DNA of 64,000 nucleotides from Paraburkholderia phenoliruptrix. Its GTDB lineage: Bacteria; Pseudomonadota; Gammaproteobacteria; Burkholderiales; Burkholderiaceae. The stretch spans positions 161,933 through 225,932 of the forward strand of contig NZ_CADIKB010000007.1 of assembly GCF_902859825.1 (NCBI RefSeq). The letters are read 5' to 3'. Positions 45,681 to 55,404 of the stretch are shown piece by piece (position 1 is the first letter of the stretch; every line of letters starts with the position of its first letter). The translations under genes and the position numbers were made by a program. The notes beneath the pieces are model-generated. The model had not been told where the DNA came from. It saw only the letters and a list, made by a program, of their open reading frames with translations, and did not search any database.

Positions 45681-47084
45681 ATGAAAATCACCATTATCGG
45701 CACGGGCTATGTGGGTCTCGTCACAGGCGCGTGTCTCGCAGAAATCGGCAACGACGTCTTCTGTCTCGACGTCGACCCGCGCAAGATCGAAATCCTCAAC
45801 AATGGCGGCGTGCCCATTCACGAGCCGGGCCTGCAGGAAATCATCGCGCGCACGCGCGCGGCCGGGCGCATCACGTTTTCGACGGACATCGAGGCGAGTG
45901 TCGCTCACGGCGATGTGCAGTTCATCGCGGTGGGCACGCCGCCCGACGAAGACGGCTCCGCGGATCTGCAATACGTGCTGGAGGCGGCGCGCAATATCGG
46001 CCGCACGATGAACGGCTTCAAGGTGATCGTCGACAAGTCGACGGTGCCGGTCGGCACGGCGCAGCGCGTGCGCGCAGTTGTCGAGGAAGAGCTCGCGAAA
46101 CGCGGGCTCGCGGGCAGCGACAAGCACCGCTTCTCGGTCGTGTCGAATCCCGAATTCCTGAAAGAAGGCGCGGCCGTGGACGACTTCATGCGGCCCGACC
46201 GCATCGTGCTCGGCAGCGACGAAGACGAAGCCGGCCTGCGCGCGCGCGAACTGATGAAGCGCCTCTACGCGCCGTTCAACCGCAACCACGAGCGCACGCT
46301 GTACATGGACGTGCGCTCGGCCGAGTTCACCAAATACGCGGCCAATGCGATGCTGGCCACGCGCATCTCGTTCATGAACGAAATGTCGAATCTCGCGGAC
46401 CGGGTGGGCGCCGACATCGAGGCGGTGCGCCGCGGCATCGGCTCGGACCCGCGCATCGGCTATCACTTCCTGTATGCGGGCTGCGGCTATGGCGGCTCGT
46501 GCTTCCCGAAGGACGTGCAGGCGCTTATCCGTACGGCGAGCGAAAGCGGCCACAATCTGCGCATTCTCGAAGCCGTCGAGGAAGTGAACTACCAGCAGAA
46601 AGACGTGCTGGTGCAGAAGATCACGCACAAGTGGGGCAACGATCTGGCAGGCCGCACTTTTGCAGTCTGGGGCCTCGCGTTCAAGCCGAATACCGACGAC
46701 ATGCGCGAAGCGCCGAGCCGCCGCGTGATCGCCGAACTGCTCGCGCGCGGCGCGCAGGTGCGCGCGTACGATCCGGTCGCCGTGACCGAAGCGCGCCGTG
46801 TCTTCGCCATGGATCTGCACGACGCGCCGGAGCAGCTCGCGCGCCTCACCTTCACGAGCACGCAGGACGAAACGCTCACGGGCGCCGACGCACTCGTCAT
46901 CGTCACGGAATGGAAGGAGTTCAAGAGCCCGGACTTCGTGCATCTGAAATCCGTGCTGAAATCGCCGGTCATTTTCGACGGCCGCAATCTGTACGAACCG
47001 GATGCGATGAACGAACTCGGCATCGACTATCACTCGATTGGACGCCCTTATGCCCAACCCTCTGAACTTGCGGCCGATGCCTGA
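45681..47084 (+). CDS. ugd: UDP-glucose 6-dehydrogenase
   Basis: The NAD-dependent enzyme has 467 residues and makes UDP-glucuronate, the precursor for capsule and for Ara4N that modifies lipid A. The Rossmann start is [22 protein letters not shown]. The catalytic Cys is in [39 protein letters not shown] is the second domain mark. Its 3' end overlaps the next gene, so the two are translated together. Confidence 0.96.
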   Translation: MKITIIGTGYVGLVTGACLAEIGNDVFCLDVDPRKIEILNNGGVPIHEPGLQEIIARTRAAGRITFSTDIEASVAHGDVQFIAVGTPPDEDGSADLQYVLEAARNIGRTMNGFKVIVDKSTVPVGTAQRVRAVVEEELAKRGLAGSDKHRFSVVSNPEFLKEGAAVDDFMRPDRIVLGSDEDEAGLRARELMKRLYAPFNRNHERTLYMDVRSAEFTKYAANAMLATRISFMNEMSNLADRVGADIEAVRRGIGSDPRIGYHFLYAGCGYGGSCFPKDVQALIRTASESGHNLRILEAVEEVNYQQKDVLVQKITHKWGNDLAGRTFAVWGLAFKPNTDDMREAPSRRVIAELLARGAQVRAYDPVAVTEARRVFAMDLHDAPEQLARLTFTSTQDETLTGADALVIVTEWKEFKSPDFVHLKSVLKSPVIFDGRNLYEPDAMNELGIDYHSIGRPYAQPSELAADA

Positions 47085-48057
47085 GGCGAAGCCCGCCTCC
47101 GTCGCGCCGTCGCCGTCGCCGGCACTGACGGTGGTGCCGCGCGCACAGATCGCGGCCGCGCGCGTGCTGGTCGTCGGTGATGTGATGCTCGACCGCTATT
47201 GGTTCGGCGACGTGAACCGCATCTCGCCGGAAGCGCCGGTGCCGGTCGTGCACGTGCAGCGCCAGGAAGACCGTCTCGGGGGCGCGGCGAACGTCGCGCG
47301 CAACGCGGCGGCGCTGGGCGCGCAGGCGGGTCTCCTGTGTGTCGTCGGACACGACGAACCCGGCGAGCGCATCGTGCAATTGCTCGGCGAGAGCGGCGTG
47401 AATCCGCATCTGGAACGCGACCCCGCGCTGCTCACCACCATCAAGCTGCGCGTGCTGTCGCGTCAACAACAGTTGCTGCGCGTCGATTTCGAAAACTCGC
47501 CGGCGCACGAGGTGTTGCTCGCGGGCCTCGCGCGCTTTGACGAATTGCTGCCGTCGCACGACGTGATCCTGATGTCCGATTACGCCAAAGGCGGCCTGAC
47601 CCACGTCACGCAGATGATCGCGAGAGCGCACGCGGCCGGCAAGCCGGTGCTGGTCGACCCGAAAGGCGACGATTGGGAGCGCTACCGCGGCGCCACGTTG
47701 ATCACGCCGAATCGCGCCGAGTTGCGCGAGGTGATCGGCCAGTGGAAATCGGAAGAAGACCTGACTGAGCGCGTGAGCAAACTGCGCGCGGATCTGCAGT
47801 TTAAGGCCTTGCTGCTCACGCGCTCGGAAGAGGGCATGACGCTCTTTTCCGACGACGGCATCCTGCACGCGTCGGCCGTCGCGCGCGAAGTGTATGATGT
47901 TTCGGGCGCGGGCGACACCGTGATCGCCACGCTCGCCACCATGCTGGGCGCGGGTCTCACGCTTGTCGAAGCGGTTGGGCTCGCCAATCGCGCGGCCGGC
48001 ATCGTGGTCGGCAAACTGGGCACGGCCACTGTCGACTACGACGAACTCTTTCATTGA
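47050..48057 (+). CDS. hldE: D-glycero-beta-D-manno-heptose-7-phosphate kinase
   Basis: The PfkB-family sugar kinase has 335 residues: [28 protein letters not shown] at the N-terminus, [12 protein letters not shown], and the ATP/anion-hole motif [16 protein letters not shown]. It phosphorylates heptose-7-phosphate for the LPS inner core. Only the kinase half of enteric HldE is present; the adenylyltransferase half (HldC) must be elsewhere. ATG 47050 overlaps ugd by 35 bases; ATG 47077 would give an 8-base overlap. Confidence 0.92.
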   Translation: MPNPLNLRPMPEAKPASVAPSPSPALTVVPRAQIAAARVLVVGDVMLDRYWFGDVNRISPEAPVPVVHVQRQEDRLGGAANVARNAAALGAQAGLLCVVGHDEPGERIVQLLGESGVNPHLERDPALLTTIKLRVLSRQQQLLRVDFENSPAHEVLLAGLARFDELLPSHDVILMSDYAKGGLTHVTQMIARAHAAGKPVLVDPKGDDWERYRGATLITPNRAELREVIGQWKSEEDLTERVSKLRADLQFKALLLTRSEEGMTLFSDDGILHASAVAREVYDVSGAGDTVIATLATMLGAGLTLVEAVGLANRAAGIVVGKLGTATVDYDELFH

Positions 48058-48067
48058 TGCGGCCCGC

Positions 48068-48116
48068 CCGGTCCTCTCGTGAGCGCGCGCCGCTGAGCGC
48101 GGCGCGAGAGGACCGG
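48068..48116. repeat. Long inverted repeat between hldE and hldD
   Basis: Perfect 12-base arms CCGGTCCTCTCG and CGAGAGGACCGG enclose 25 bases that can fold further. There is no T run, so it is probably an mRNA stability or processing hairpin rather than a terminator. Confidence 0.6.
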
Positions 48117-48202
48117 CGGCGCGTCGACTGAACCTGTCGACCGGAGCACGCGCGCTGGCGCTCGCTCCAGTCTCATGCAAGCCACACTACGGCGGGACCA
48201 TC

Positions 48203-49195
48203 ATGACCCTCATCGTCACCGGCGCGGCCGGCTTTATCGGCAGCAATCTCGCGAAAGCGCTTAACGAGCGCGGCGAACAACGCATCATTGCCGTCGACAA
48301 TCTGACGCGCGCCGACAAGTTCAAGAATCTGGTCGACTGCGAAATCGACGACTATCTGGACAAGACCGAATTTCTCGAGCGCTTCAGGCGCGGCGACTTC
48401 GGCCGCGTCCGCGCGATTTTCCATGAAGGCGCCTGCTCGGACACGATGGAAACCGACGGCCGCTACATGATGGACAACAACTTCCGCTACAGCCGCGACG
48501 TGCTCGAGGTCTGCCTCGCGCAGAACATCCAGTTCCTGTACGCGTCGTCGGCGGCGACTTACGGCGGCTCGAGCCGTTTCGTCGAGGAACGCGAAGTCGA
48601 GCAGCCGCTCAACGTGTACGGCTACTCGAAGTTCCTGTTCGACCAGGTGATTCGCCGCGTGCTGCCGGGCGCGAAAAGCCAGATCGCCGGTTTCCGCTAT
48701 TTCAACGTGTACGGTCCGCGCGAAACACATAAGGCGCGCATGGCGTCGGTCGCGTTTCACAACTTCAACCAGTTCCGCGCCGAGGGCAAGGTCAAGCTGT
48801 TCGGCGAATACAACGGCTATGCCGCAGGCGAACAGACGCGCGATTTCGTTTCCGTCGAAGATGTGGTGAAGGTGAACCTGTTCTTCTTCGACCATCCGGA
48901 CAAGTCGGGCATCTTCAACCTCGGCAGCGGCCGCGCACAGCCGTTCAACGACATTGCGAGCACGGTCGTCAACACGCTGCGCGCGCTGAATAACGAGCCG
49001 CCGCTTTCGCTCGCCGACCAGGTGCAACGCGGGCTGATCGAATACATGCCGTTCCCCGACGCGTTGCGCGGCAAATATCAGTGCTTCACGCAGGCGGATC
49101 TGTCGAAGCTGCGCGCGGCCGGCTACGACGCGCCGTTTCTGAGCGTGCAGGAAGGTGTCGACCGCTACGTACGTTGGCTATTCGGCCAGGTGTAA
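48203..49195 (+). CDS. hldD: ADP-L-glycero-D-manno-heptose 6-epimerase
   Basis: The extended SDR enzyme has 330 residues and inverts C6 of ADP-heptose for LPS core synthesis. [22 protein letters not shown] binds [14 protein letters not shown] and the catalytic [10 protein letters not shown] (Y-x3-K) are present, with [13 protein letters not shown] after. It follows hldE in the same direction. Confidence 0.96.
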   Translation: MTLIVTGAAGFIGSNLAKALNERGEQRIIAVDNLTRADKFKNLVDCEIDDYLDKTEFLERFRRGDFGRVRAIFHEGACSDTMETDGRYMMDNNFRYSRDVLEVCLAQNIQFLYASSAATYGGSSRFVEEREVEQPLNVYGYSKFLFDQVIRRVLPGAKSQIAGFRYFNVYGPRETHKARMASVAFHNFNQFRAEGKVKLFGEYNGYAAGEQTRDFVSVEDVVKVNLFFFDHPDKSGIFNLGSGRAQPFNDIASTVVNTLRALNNEPPLSLADQVQRGLIEYMPFPDALRGKYQCFTQADLSKLRAAGYDAPFLSVQEGVDRYVRWLFGQV

Positions 49196-49271
49196 TTAGT
49201 ACGCACACCTGTTTAAACTGGAATCTCCCGGTTGGTGATGACGCCGACCGGTTGTATGAGGGAGATTCCAT

Positions 49272-49637
49272 ATGTTTCGAAAAATTCTGGTTACCGCGGC
49301 CATGCTCGCCGCTTTCGGCCACGCGTATGCGTCGGTTGACGTCAACACGGCTAACGAGGACGCGCTGCGCGGCATCAAGGGCATCGGTCCTGCCAAAGCG
49401 AAAGCCATTCTCGAAGAGCGTGCAGCGCATGGTCCGTTCAAGGACCCGGCCGATCTCAGCAAGCGCGTCAAGGGCATGGGCGGGCATACCGTCGAGCGCC
49501 TGCAGGCGGAGGGTCTCGCTGTCGGTCCGGCTGGCGCGGCTGCTGGCCCGCAGGTTGCGGCGTCTTCACAGACCAAAGGCGCGGCCGTTGCGGCCAATAC
49601 GCCCAAGGGCGGCGCTTCAGTGGCGGTGAAGAAATAG
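49272..49637 (+). CDS. ComEA-like helix-hairpin-helix secreted DNA-binding protein
   Basis: The protein has 121 residues. Signal peptide ILVTAAMLAAFGHAYA is followed by the ComEA-type double helix-hairpin-helix: VDVNTANEDALRGIKGIGPAKAKAILEERA and PADLSKRVKGMGGHTVERLQAEGL. The Ala/Lys-rich tail is probably flexible. It is likely a periplasmic DNA-binding protein that helps DNA uptake; the rest of a competence system is not in view. GGGAGA lies a few bases before the ATG. Confidence 0.85.
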   Translation: MFRKILVTAAMLAAFGHAYASVDVNTANEDALRGIKGIGPAKAKAILEERAAHGPFKDPADLSKRVKGMGGHTVERLQAEGLAVGPAGAAAGPQVAASSQTKGAAVAANTPKGGASVAVKK

Positions 49638-49751
49638 TCTGACGCGAGCCGCGCGCGGCGCACGTTGCGCTGCGCGCGTTTCGCCATCGTTGTCCTTCAT
49701 GGTCGGAGCCGGCAACAACGCTCCTTAAGCTGTCATTTGTATGACTGGCTT

Positions 49752-49778
49752 CCCGCGGTACTCAGCCGCGGGTTTTTT
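49752..49778 (+). terminator. Rho-independent terminator after ComEA-like gene
   Basis: The stem CCCGCGG / CCGCGGG with loop TACTCAG is followed by six T. Confidence 0.88.
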
Positions 49779-49891
49779 GCGTGCGCGCGGACTGCATCCA
49801 TGCGAGCAGAAGGGCCGCGCGGCAGCCGGCGGCACCGTGGTTTAAAATCGACGGATTGAAGACTCCGCGCATCGACAGCACCTGAACCGAT

Positions 49892-50794
49892 ATGGCCTAC
49901 AAAACGATTGAAGACACCATCGGCAATACGCCGCTCGTGCAACTCGTCCGGCTCACCGACGACGAGATCCGCAGCCGCAACAATGTGGTCCTGGCAAAGC
50001 TCGAGGGCAACAATCCGGCCGGCTCGGTGAAGGATCGCCCGGCTTTGTCGATGATCGCAAAGGCGGAAGCGCGCGGCCGTATCAAACCGGGCGACACGCT
50101 GATCGAATCGACGAGCGGCAACACCGGCATCGCGCTCGCCATGGCGGCCGCGATCCGCGGCTACAAGATGGTGCTGATCATGCCGGAAGACCTGTCGGTC
50201 GAGCGCCGCCAGAGCATGGCCGCGTACGGCGCGCAAATCATTCTCACGCCCGTCACGGGCGGCATGGAATACGCCCGCGATCTCGCCGAGCAGATGCAGC
50301 GCGACGGCAAGGGCATCATCCTCGACCAGTTCGCGAACCCCGACAACCCGGCGGCGCATGTGGAGGGCACGGGCCCCGAAATCTGGCGCGATACCGAAGG
50401 GCGCATTACGCATTTCGTGTCGTCCATGGGCACGACGGGCACGATCATGGGTGTGTCCACTTATCTGAAGCAGCAGAACGAGGCAATCGAGATCATCGGC
50501 GCGCAGCCGGAGGAAGGCTCGCGCATTCCCGGCATCCGCAAATGGCCGGAAGCCTATCTGCCGAAAATTTTCGACCGCAGCCGCGTGGACCGCGTCGAAA
50601 ACGTGAGCCAGGCCGCGGCGGAGGCCATGGCCCGGCGTCTGGCGTCGGTCGAAGGGATTTTCGCCGGCATCTCGTCAGGCGGCGCGTGCGAAGTGGCGTT
50701 GCGCGTGGCGCGGCAGGTCGAGAACGCGACCATTGTTTTTATCGTCTGCGATCGCGGCGACCGTTATTTGTCGACGGGCGTGTTTCCCGCCTGA
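49892..50794 (+). CDS. cysM: Cysteine synthase B
   Basis: The PLP enzyme has 300 residues and makes cysteine from O-acetylserine and sulfide or thiosulfate. TIGNTPLVQLVRL opens the family fold; the PLP lysine lies in NNPAGSVKDRPAL; the phosphate-binding loop is ESTSGNTGIALAM. MPEDLSVERRQSMAAYGAQIILTP matches CysM better than CysK. It stands alone between two terminators. Confidence 0.94.
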   Translation: MAYKTIEDTIGNTPLVQLVRLTDDEIRSRNNVVLAKLEGNNPAGSVKDRPALSMIAKAEARGRIKPGDTLIESTSGNTGIALAMAAAIRGYKMVLIMPEDLSVERRQSMAAYGAQIILTPVTGGMEYARDLAEQMQRDGKGIILDQFANPDNPAAHVEGTGPEIWRDTEGRITHFVSSMGTTGTIMGVSTYLKQQNEAIEIIGAQPEEGSRIPGIRKWPEAYLPKIFDRSRVDRVENVSQAAAEAMARRLASVEGIFAGISSGGACEVALRVARQVENATIVFIVCDRGDRYLSTGVFPA

Positions 50795-50851
50795 GTGTGC
50801 AATCGGGCAAGCTTGGCGCCTGAAGCGCTGAGCTTGAACGTCACAGCCAGT

Positions 50852-50877
50852 AAAAAAGCGCCCGCGGGCGCTTTTTT
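50852..50877. terminator. Bidirectional Rho-independent terminator between cysM and mltB
   Basis: AAAAAAGCGCCC and GGGCGCTTTTTT form a near-perfect palindrome with CG at the centre. Both strands show a T run, suiting the convergent genes. Confidence 0.9.
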
Positions 50878-50929
50878 GTTCATCACATTACGTCGCAACG
50901 AAGAGAGCAGACGGCCCCCGCGTCCCCGC

Positions 50930-52168
50930 TTATTGCGAAGCCGCGCCCGGCGCCGCCGCGTTGTTCCCATTGTTTGTGGCGTTGGCCGCGTCGCTGGCTT
51001 CCATCTGCGACTTGATGCGTTGCCCCAGCTGGTAAACCGCCAGCGCATAAAAGAAGCTGCGGTTATAGCGCGTGAGCACGTAGAAGTTCTTCAGGCCGAG
51101 CATGTATTCGGTGCCGCGCCCGGGCGTGGGCAGATCGACCACCGTCACCGGCGTTCCCGCTTCGGAAGCGACATTCACGTCCGGCTCGTTGAGCACAAGC
51201 CCCGCGCGCAGCAACTGGTCGAGCGGCCAATGCGGTTCGGGCGCGCCGTCGGCGGCAGCTTGCGCGACGCCGAGGCTGCCCGCGTCCGTGCCGATTTTCC
51301 ATACGACCGGCCGCCCATTCTCCCAGCCGTTCTGACGCAGATAGTTCGCGACACTGCCGATGGCGTCCGCCTGGCTCGTGCGCAGGTCGATGTCTTTCTT
51401 GCCGTCGTAGCTCACCGCATATTGCACGATGCTGCTCGGCAGGAACTGCGGAATGCCGATCGCGCCCGTATACGAACCCAGCACGGTGGTCGGATCGATC
51501 TGCGAATCGCGCGTCCAGACGAGGTAGTCCTGAAGATTCTTGCGGAAGGTCGCCTGGCGGTCCGCGCGATTAGGCGTATTCGGATAGTCGAAACTGAGCG
51601 TGGTCAGCGCGTCGAGCACGCGGAAATTGCCCATGAAACGCCCGTAAATCGTCTCCACGCCGAGAATGCCGACAATGACCTCGGGCGGCACGCCGAACTC
51701 CTCATAGGCGCGCTGCAGCGTGGCCTGATTCGCGCGCCAGAAGCGGATGCCCGCGTTGATGCGGATCTGATCGAGAAAGCGCGCCTGATAGGCGCGCCAG
51801 TTCTTGACCGTGGGCGACGGCGAGGGCGTGACGAGCTTCACCGCGGTCGCCGAATAGCTGACGCCGGCAAAGAGCGCATGCAGCGCGGACTCGTCGAAAT
51901 CGTAGCGCGCCACCATGTCGTTGATGAACGCATCGACATTCGCATTGTTTGCGTAGCGCTGCGGAATGATTTCTTCCTCAAACGTTTGCCCTTGCGGCAC
52001 CGGGCTTTGCGGCTGGGCCTGAGCGAGCAGCGCCGGCGGTTTTTTGCCGACGCTCTGCGCGAGGGCCGGCGCGGTTGCCATGAACATGCACGATGCGACG
52101 GAGAGTGCGGCGGCGATGGTTCGGGTGCTGAGCCGGTTTCGTGCAGACAGGGCAAGCTTGACGGTCAT
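50930..52168 (-). CDS. mltB: Lytic murein transglycosylase B
   Basis: The enzyme has 412 residues and cleaves peptidoglycan glycan strands with formation of anhydro-muropeptides. A signal peptide (TIAAALSVASCMFMATAPALA) is present; it lacks an obvious lipobox at the cleavage site, so it may be soluble periplasmic. The catalytic Glu is in VIVGILGVETIYGRFMGNFRVLDAL; YTGAIGIPQFLPSSIVQYAV is the conserved second block. The Asn/Ala-rich tail is not conserved. The start at 52168 is set by the signal peptide; the frame is open to 53347. Confidence 0.93.
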   Translation of the reverse strand: MTVKLALSARNRLSTRTIAAALSVASCMFMATAPALAQSVGKKPPALLAQAQPQSPVPQGQTFEEEIIPQRYANNANVDAFINDMVARYDFDESALHALFAGVSYSATAVKLVTPSPSPTVKNWRAYQARFLDQIRINAGIRFWRANQATLQRAYEEFGVPPEVIVGILGVETIYGRFMGNFRVLDALTTLSFDYPNTPNRADRQATFRKNLQDYLVWTRDSQIDPTTVLGSYTGAIGIPQFLPSSIVQYAVSYDGKKDIDLRTSQADAIGSVANYLRQNGWENGRPVVWKIGTDAGSLGVAQAAADGAPEPHWPLDQLLRAGLVLNEPDVNVASEAGTPVTVVDLPTPGRGTEYMLGLKNFYVLTRYNRSFFYALAVYQLGQRIKSQMEASDAANATNNGNNAAAPGAASQ

Positions 52169-52375
52169 AGTGAGCTGGAGGCGCGGTGCGAAAGGGACGA
52201 AGACGGGAGGAAAACGGAAGGGGCAGTATACCCGAGCCCTCTTGCAAAACTGTGCAGCGCGCGTCACAGGCACATGGTGTGGTAACTTGGTAAATGTTGG
52301 CGCGCGAGAGGCGCGCGCCCATGGAAGGAGACCCGCCGCGCGCGCTGTGAAGGCGCTGCGCCGCAGAAGAGAATC

Positions 52376-53299
52376 ATGGCAACAGGCTTCTATTCCCACG
52401 CTGACTGTCTGCTGCACGATATGGGGCAATGGCATCCCGAATGCCCCGCACGGCTGCAGGCCATTGAAGATCAACTGATCGCGAGCCGCATCGACGCGTT
52501 GATCGAGCGCGAGTCGCCGCCGCTCGCCGACGAGGCCGCGCTGCTGCGCGTGCATACGCAGGCGCACGTCGATTACATTCGCAGCCGTTCGCCCGTCGAA
52601 GGTCTGGCGGAGATCGACCCGGACACGTCGATGAATCCGCATACCTTGCAGGCCGCGCTGCGTGCGGCGGGCGCGGCGGTGGCGGCGACCGACGCGGTCA
52701 TCGAAGGCCGCTTCGACAACGCATTCTGCAGCGTGCGCCCGCCGGGCCACCATGCCGAGCCCGCTCGCGCCATGGGCTTCTGCTTCTTCAACAATGTGGC
52801 CATTGCCGCGCGTCATGCGCTCGAAGTGCACGGCCTGCAGCGCGTCGCCATCATCGACTTCGACGTGCATCACGGCAACGGTACGGAGGCGGCTTTTTCC
52901 GGCGACTCGCGGGTGCTGATGTGCAGCTTTTTCCAGCATCCGTTCTATCCGTTCACCGGCGCCGACAATCAGGCGCCCAACATGTGCAATGTGCCGATGC
53001 CCGCCCGCTCGAAGGGCATGGCCGTGCGTGAGGCGGTGGACCTGCTGTGGCTGCCGCGCCTCAATGAGTTCAAGCCGGAGATGCTGTTCATTTCCGCGGG
53101 CTTCGACGCCCATCGCGAAGACGATCTCGGCAACATGGGTCTGGTCGAGGACGACTACGTGTGGATTACCGACCAGATTCGCGAGATCGCGAAACGCCAT
53201 GCGGGCGGGCGCATCGTGAGCTGTCTGGAAGGCGGCTATAACCTGTCGGCGCTTGGCCGCAGCGTCGTCGCCCACGTGCGCGCGCTGGCCGGAATCTGA
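52376..53299 (+). CDS. Histone deacetylase superfamily (AcuC/APAH-type) hydrolase
   Basis: The zinc amidohydrolase has 307 residues. RPPGHHAEPARAMGFCFFNNVAIAA and IIDFDVHHGNGTEAAF carry the metal ligands and the His pair; FISAGFDAHREDDLG and LEGGYNLSALG complete the site. Bacterial members remove acetyl groups from polyamines or proteins such as acetyl-CoA synthetase. The gene precedes a crotonase gene by 94 bases and may share its transcript. Confidence 0.92.
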   Translation: MATGFYSHADCLLHDMGQWHPECPARLQAIEDQLIASRIDALIERESPPLADEAALLRVHTQAHVDYIRSRSPVEGLAEIDPDTSMNPHTLQAALRAAGAAVAATDAVIEGRFDNAFCSVRPPGHHAEPARAMGFCFFNNVAIAARHALEVHGLQRVAIIDFDVHHGNGTEAAFSGDSRVLMCSFFQHPFYPFTGADNQAPNMCNVPMPARSKGMAVREAVDLLWLPRLNEFKPEMLFISAGFDAHREDDLGNMGLVEDDYVWITDQIREIAKRHAGGRIVSCLEGGYNLSALGRSVVAHVRALAGI

Positions 53300-53393
53300 A
53301 GGGCAACCGCGCAGCCGGTGCCGCGACGCACTGATCGGGCACACCAAGCGAGCAAACGGACGCAGCGAACCAAGTCAGCAAACGGAGCGAGCC

Positions 53394-54194
53394 ATGAATG
53401 CGAATGCTGAGAACGCCTCCCTGGTGACAACGGAAACCGACGCGTACGGCATACCCGGCGTCGTCCGTCTGACAATGAACCGGCCCGACGCTTTCAACGC
53501 GCTCTCGGAGGGCTTGCTCGACGCGTTGCAAGCCGCCTTGAACGACGTTGCGAGCTCGCCGGCGCGCGTGGTCGTGATTGCCGGCGCGGGTCGCGCGTTC
53601 TGCGCGGGACACGATTTGAAGGAAATGCGCGCGGCGCCCTCGCTCGCGTATTACCAGGCACTGTTCGCCCGCTGCACGAAACTGATGATGACGATCCAGC
53701 GCTTGCCGCAGCCGGTGATCGCGCGCGTGCACGGCATTGCGACGGCGGCCGGTTGCCAGCTCGTTGCGATGTGCGACCTGGCGGTCGCCGCGGACACCGC
53801 GCGCTTTGCCGTGTCGGGCGTGAACCTCGGGCTTTTCTGCGCGACGCCGTCGGTGCCGCTGTCGCGTAATCTGTCGCGCAAGGCGGCGCTTGAAATGCTG
53901 CTGACCGGAGACTTTATCGACGCCGCCGAGGCGAAGCAGCAAGGTCTCGTCAATCGCGTCGTGCCGATGGACGCGCTCGACGCCGAAGTGGCGCGGCTCG
54001 CTACCTCCATCTGCGCAAAGCCCGTCGAAGCGGTGAGCGCCGGCAAAGGCCTCTTTTACCGGCAGCTCGAAATGGGCATCGAGGCCGCGTATCAGCTCGC
54101 CGTCCAGACCATGGCCTGCAACATGATGGACGACTCCGCGCTCGAAGGCGTGCAGGCGTTCATCGACAAACGCCCGCCCGGCTGGCAGCGCTGA
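53394..54194 (+). CDS. Enoyl-CoA hydratase/isomerase (crotonase) family protein
   Basis: The protein has 266 residues. The oxyanion-hole segments are VIAGAGRAFCAGHDLKEM and HGIATAAGCQLVAMCDLAVAA. Where classical hydratases carry two catalytic Glu, this protein reads VNLGLFCATPSVPLSRNL, like ECHDC3-type members, so a standard hydratase reaction is doubtful and another acyl-CoA reaction is likely. The start MNANAENASL at 53394 follows GGAG; the upstream frame is non-coding in character. Confidence 0.85.
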   Translation: MNANAENASLVTTETDAYGIPGVVRLTMNRPDAFNALSEGLLDALQAALNDVASSPARVVVIAGAGRAFCAGHDLKEMRAAPSLAYYQALFARCTKLMMTIQRLPQPVIARVHGIATAAGCQLVAMCDLAVAADTARFAVSGVNLGLFCATPSVPLSRNLSRKAALEMLLTGDFIDAAEAKQQGLVNRVVPMDALDAEVARLATSICAKPVEAVSAGKGLFYRQLEMGIEAAYQLAVQTMACNMMDDSALEGVQAFIDKRPPGWQR

Positions 54195-54223
54195 TCGACC
54201 CCAAGCGCTAATGCGCGAATGCG

Positions 54224-55156
54224 CTATTGCGCCGGCGCGGCGTCCACTCGTTGAAGAATCCACGCGATCAGGTCGCTGATTACGCGATCACGGTCGAGGT
54301 CGTTCATCGTCTCGTGATAGCTGCCTTCATATAGTGTGAGCGTCTTGTCCGGCGAGCCGGCTTGCTCGCCGAAGATGCGGCTGCCTTGCGGCTCGGTGAG
54401 CTTGTCGGCGGTGCCGTGATAGACGAGGAGCGGCAGGCGCAGCCCCGCACGTCCGTGTTCGATGCGCGCCATCGCCAGCAACAGCTCCGCGCCGGTGCGC
54501 GCCGGAATGGGCCCGTGATGCACGAGCGGGTCATTGCGATTCGCGTCGACGACGGACTGAACGCGAGAGAGCAGGGCGGCGTCGATCTTCATTGCCGGAA
54601 AGCCGGGCCACAGGCGGCTGATCAACTGGCTGAGCCTGAGCATCCAGGCGGGCACGTCCCGCCCCGGCGCGAGCGCGGGACTCGACAGAATCAGACCGCG
54701 CAGATTCGCACCGCTGCCCGGCCCTTCGCCTCGGATGCCGGAATGCTCGACCGCGTAAAGCGCGGCGATTGCGCCACCCATGCTATGGCCCATCAGAAAG
54801 AGCGGCGCGGATGCCGGCGCGGCGCTTTGCACGGCCGCGTCGAGCAGGGCCTGGGCGTCCAGCAGGTAATCGTCGAAGCGGTCGACGCAGGCCCGCTTGC
54901 CGGGCGCCCGGCCGTGGCCGCGCAAGTCGATGGCCAGCAGTTCGATCCCCGCCGCGTTCAGCCGCGCGGCCAGCGCCGCGTAGCGGCCGGCGTGCTCGGC
55001 GAGCCCGTGAATCAGCGCCACGCGCGCACGGGTCGGTTGCCTCGTTGGCCAGCGGTACAGCGGCAGCGCTAGTGCGTCCGTCGTGGTGACGGTCGAACAC
55101 AGCGGCTGCGCGACGCTTTCATCGGCGCAGGCGAAGAGGTCTTGCGGAGTCTCCAT
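54224..55156 (-). CDS. Alpha/beta hydrolase, monoacylglycerol lipase/lysophospholipase type
   Basis: The serine hydrolase has 310 residues. The nucleophile elbow is GHSMGGAIAALYA; ALIHGLAEHAGRYAALAARLNAAG and AIDLRGHGRAPGKRACVDRFDDYLLD are typical of the PldB/MGL branch. The acid is in VYHGTADKLTEPQGS and the His in YEGSYHETMND. The likely substrate is a monoglyceride or lysophospholipid. It has no signal peptide, so it is cytoplasmic. It converges with the crotonase gene and diverges from metN across 248 bases. Confidence 0.88.
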   Translation of the reverse strand: METPQDLFACADESVAQPLCSTVTTTDALALPLYRWPTRQPTRARVALIHGLAEHAGRYAALAARLNAAGIELLAIDLRGHGRAPGKRACVDRFDDYLLDAQALLDAAVQSAAPASAPLFLMGHSMGGAIAALYAVEHSGIRGEGPGSGANLRGLILSSPALAPGRDVPAWMLRLSQLISRLWPGFPAMKIDAALLSRVQSVVDANRNDPLVHHGPIPARTGAELLLAMARIEHGRAGLRLPLLVYHGTADKLTEPQGSRIFGEQAGSPDKTLTLYEGSYHETMNDLDRDRVISDLIAWILQRVDAAPAQ

Positions 55157-55404
55157 GGCAGAGGCGTCCCTTGTTGTCCTTGTTGTGGTTCGCGAGATCA
55201 TAGATTGACGCGGCGATGCCGCGTCGTTCGCGCTTTCGGCTGGGTTCTCTAATTCCGTTCAGTTATGAAAGGATCGGAATTGATTATTAAAGGAAATGAC
55301 GGGCCTGCGGTAGAATCCCGGGCTCAAATCCCAATAAAAGTGACGGCGGCCGCTCGCCGGCGAGCGCACGACGCTCGTCGGCAAACCCGCCGTTTCGTTT
55401 TTCC

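Noticed and set aside
55202..55404. SAM or methionine riboswitch upstream of metN
   Set aside because: The region has GC-rich hairpins but I could not match a SAM riboswitch core, and these are rare upstream of metN in betaproteobacteria.
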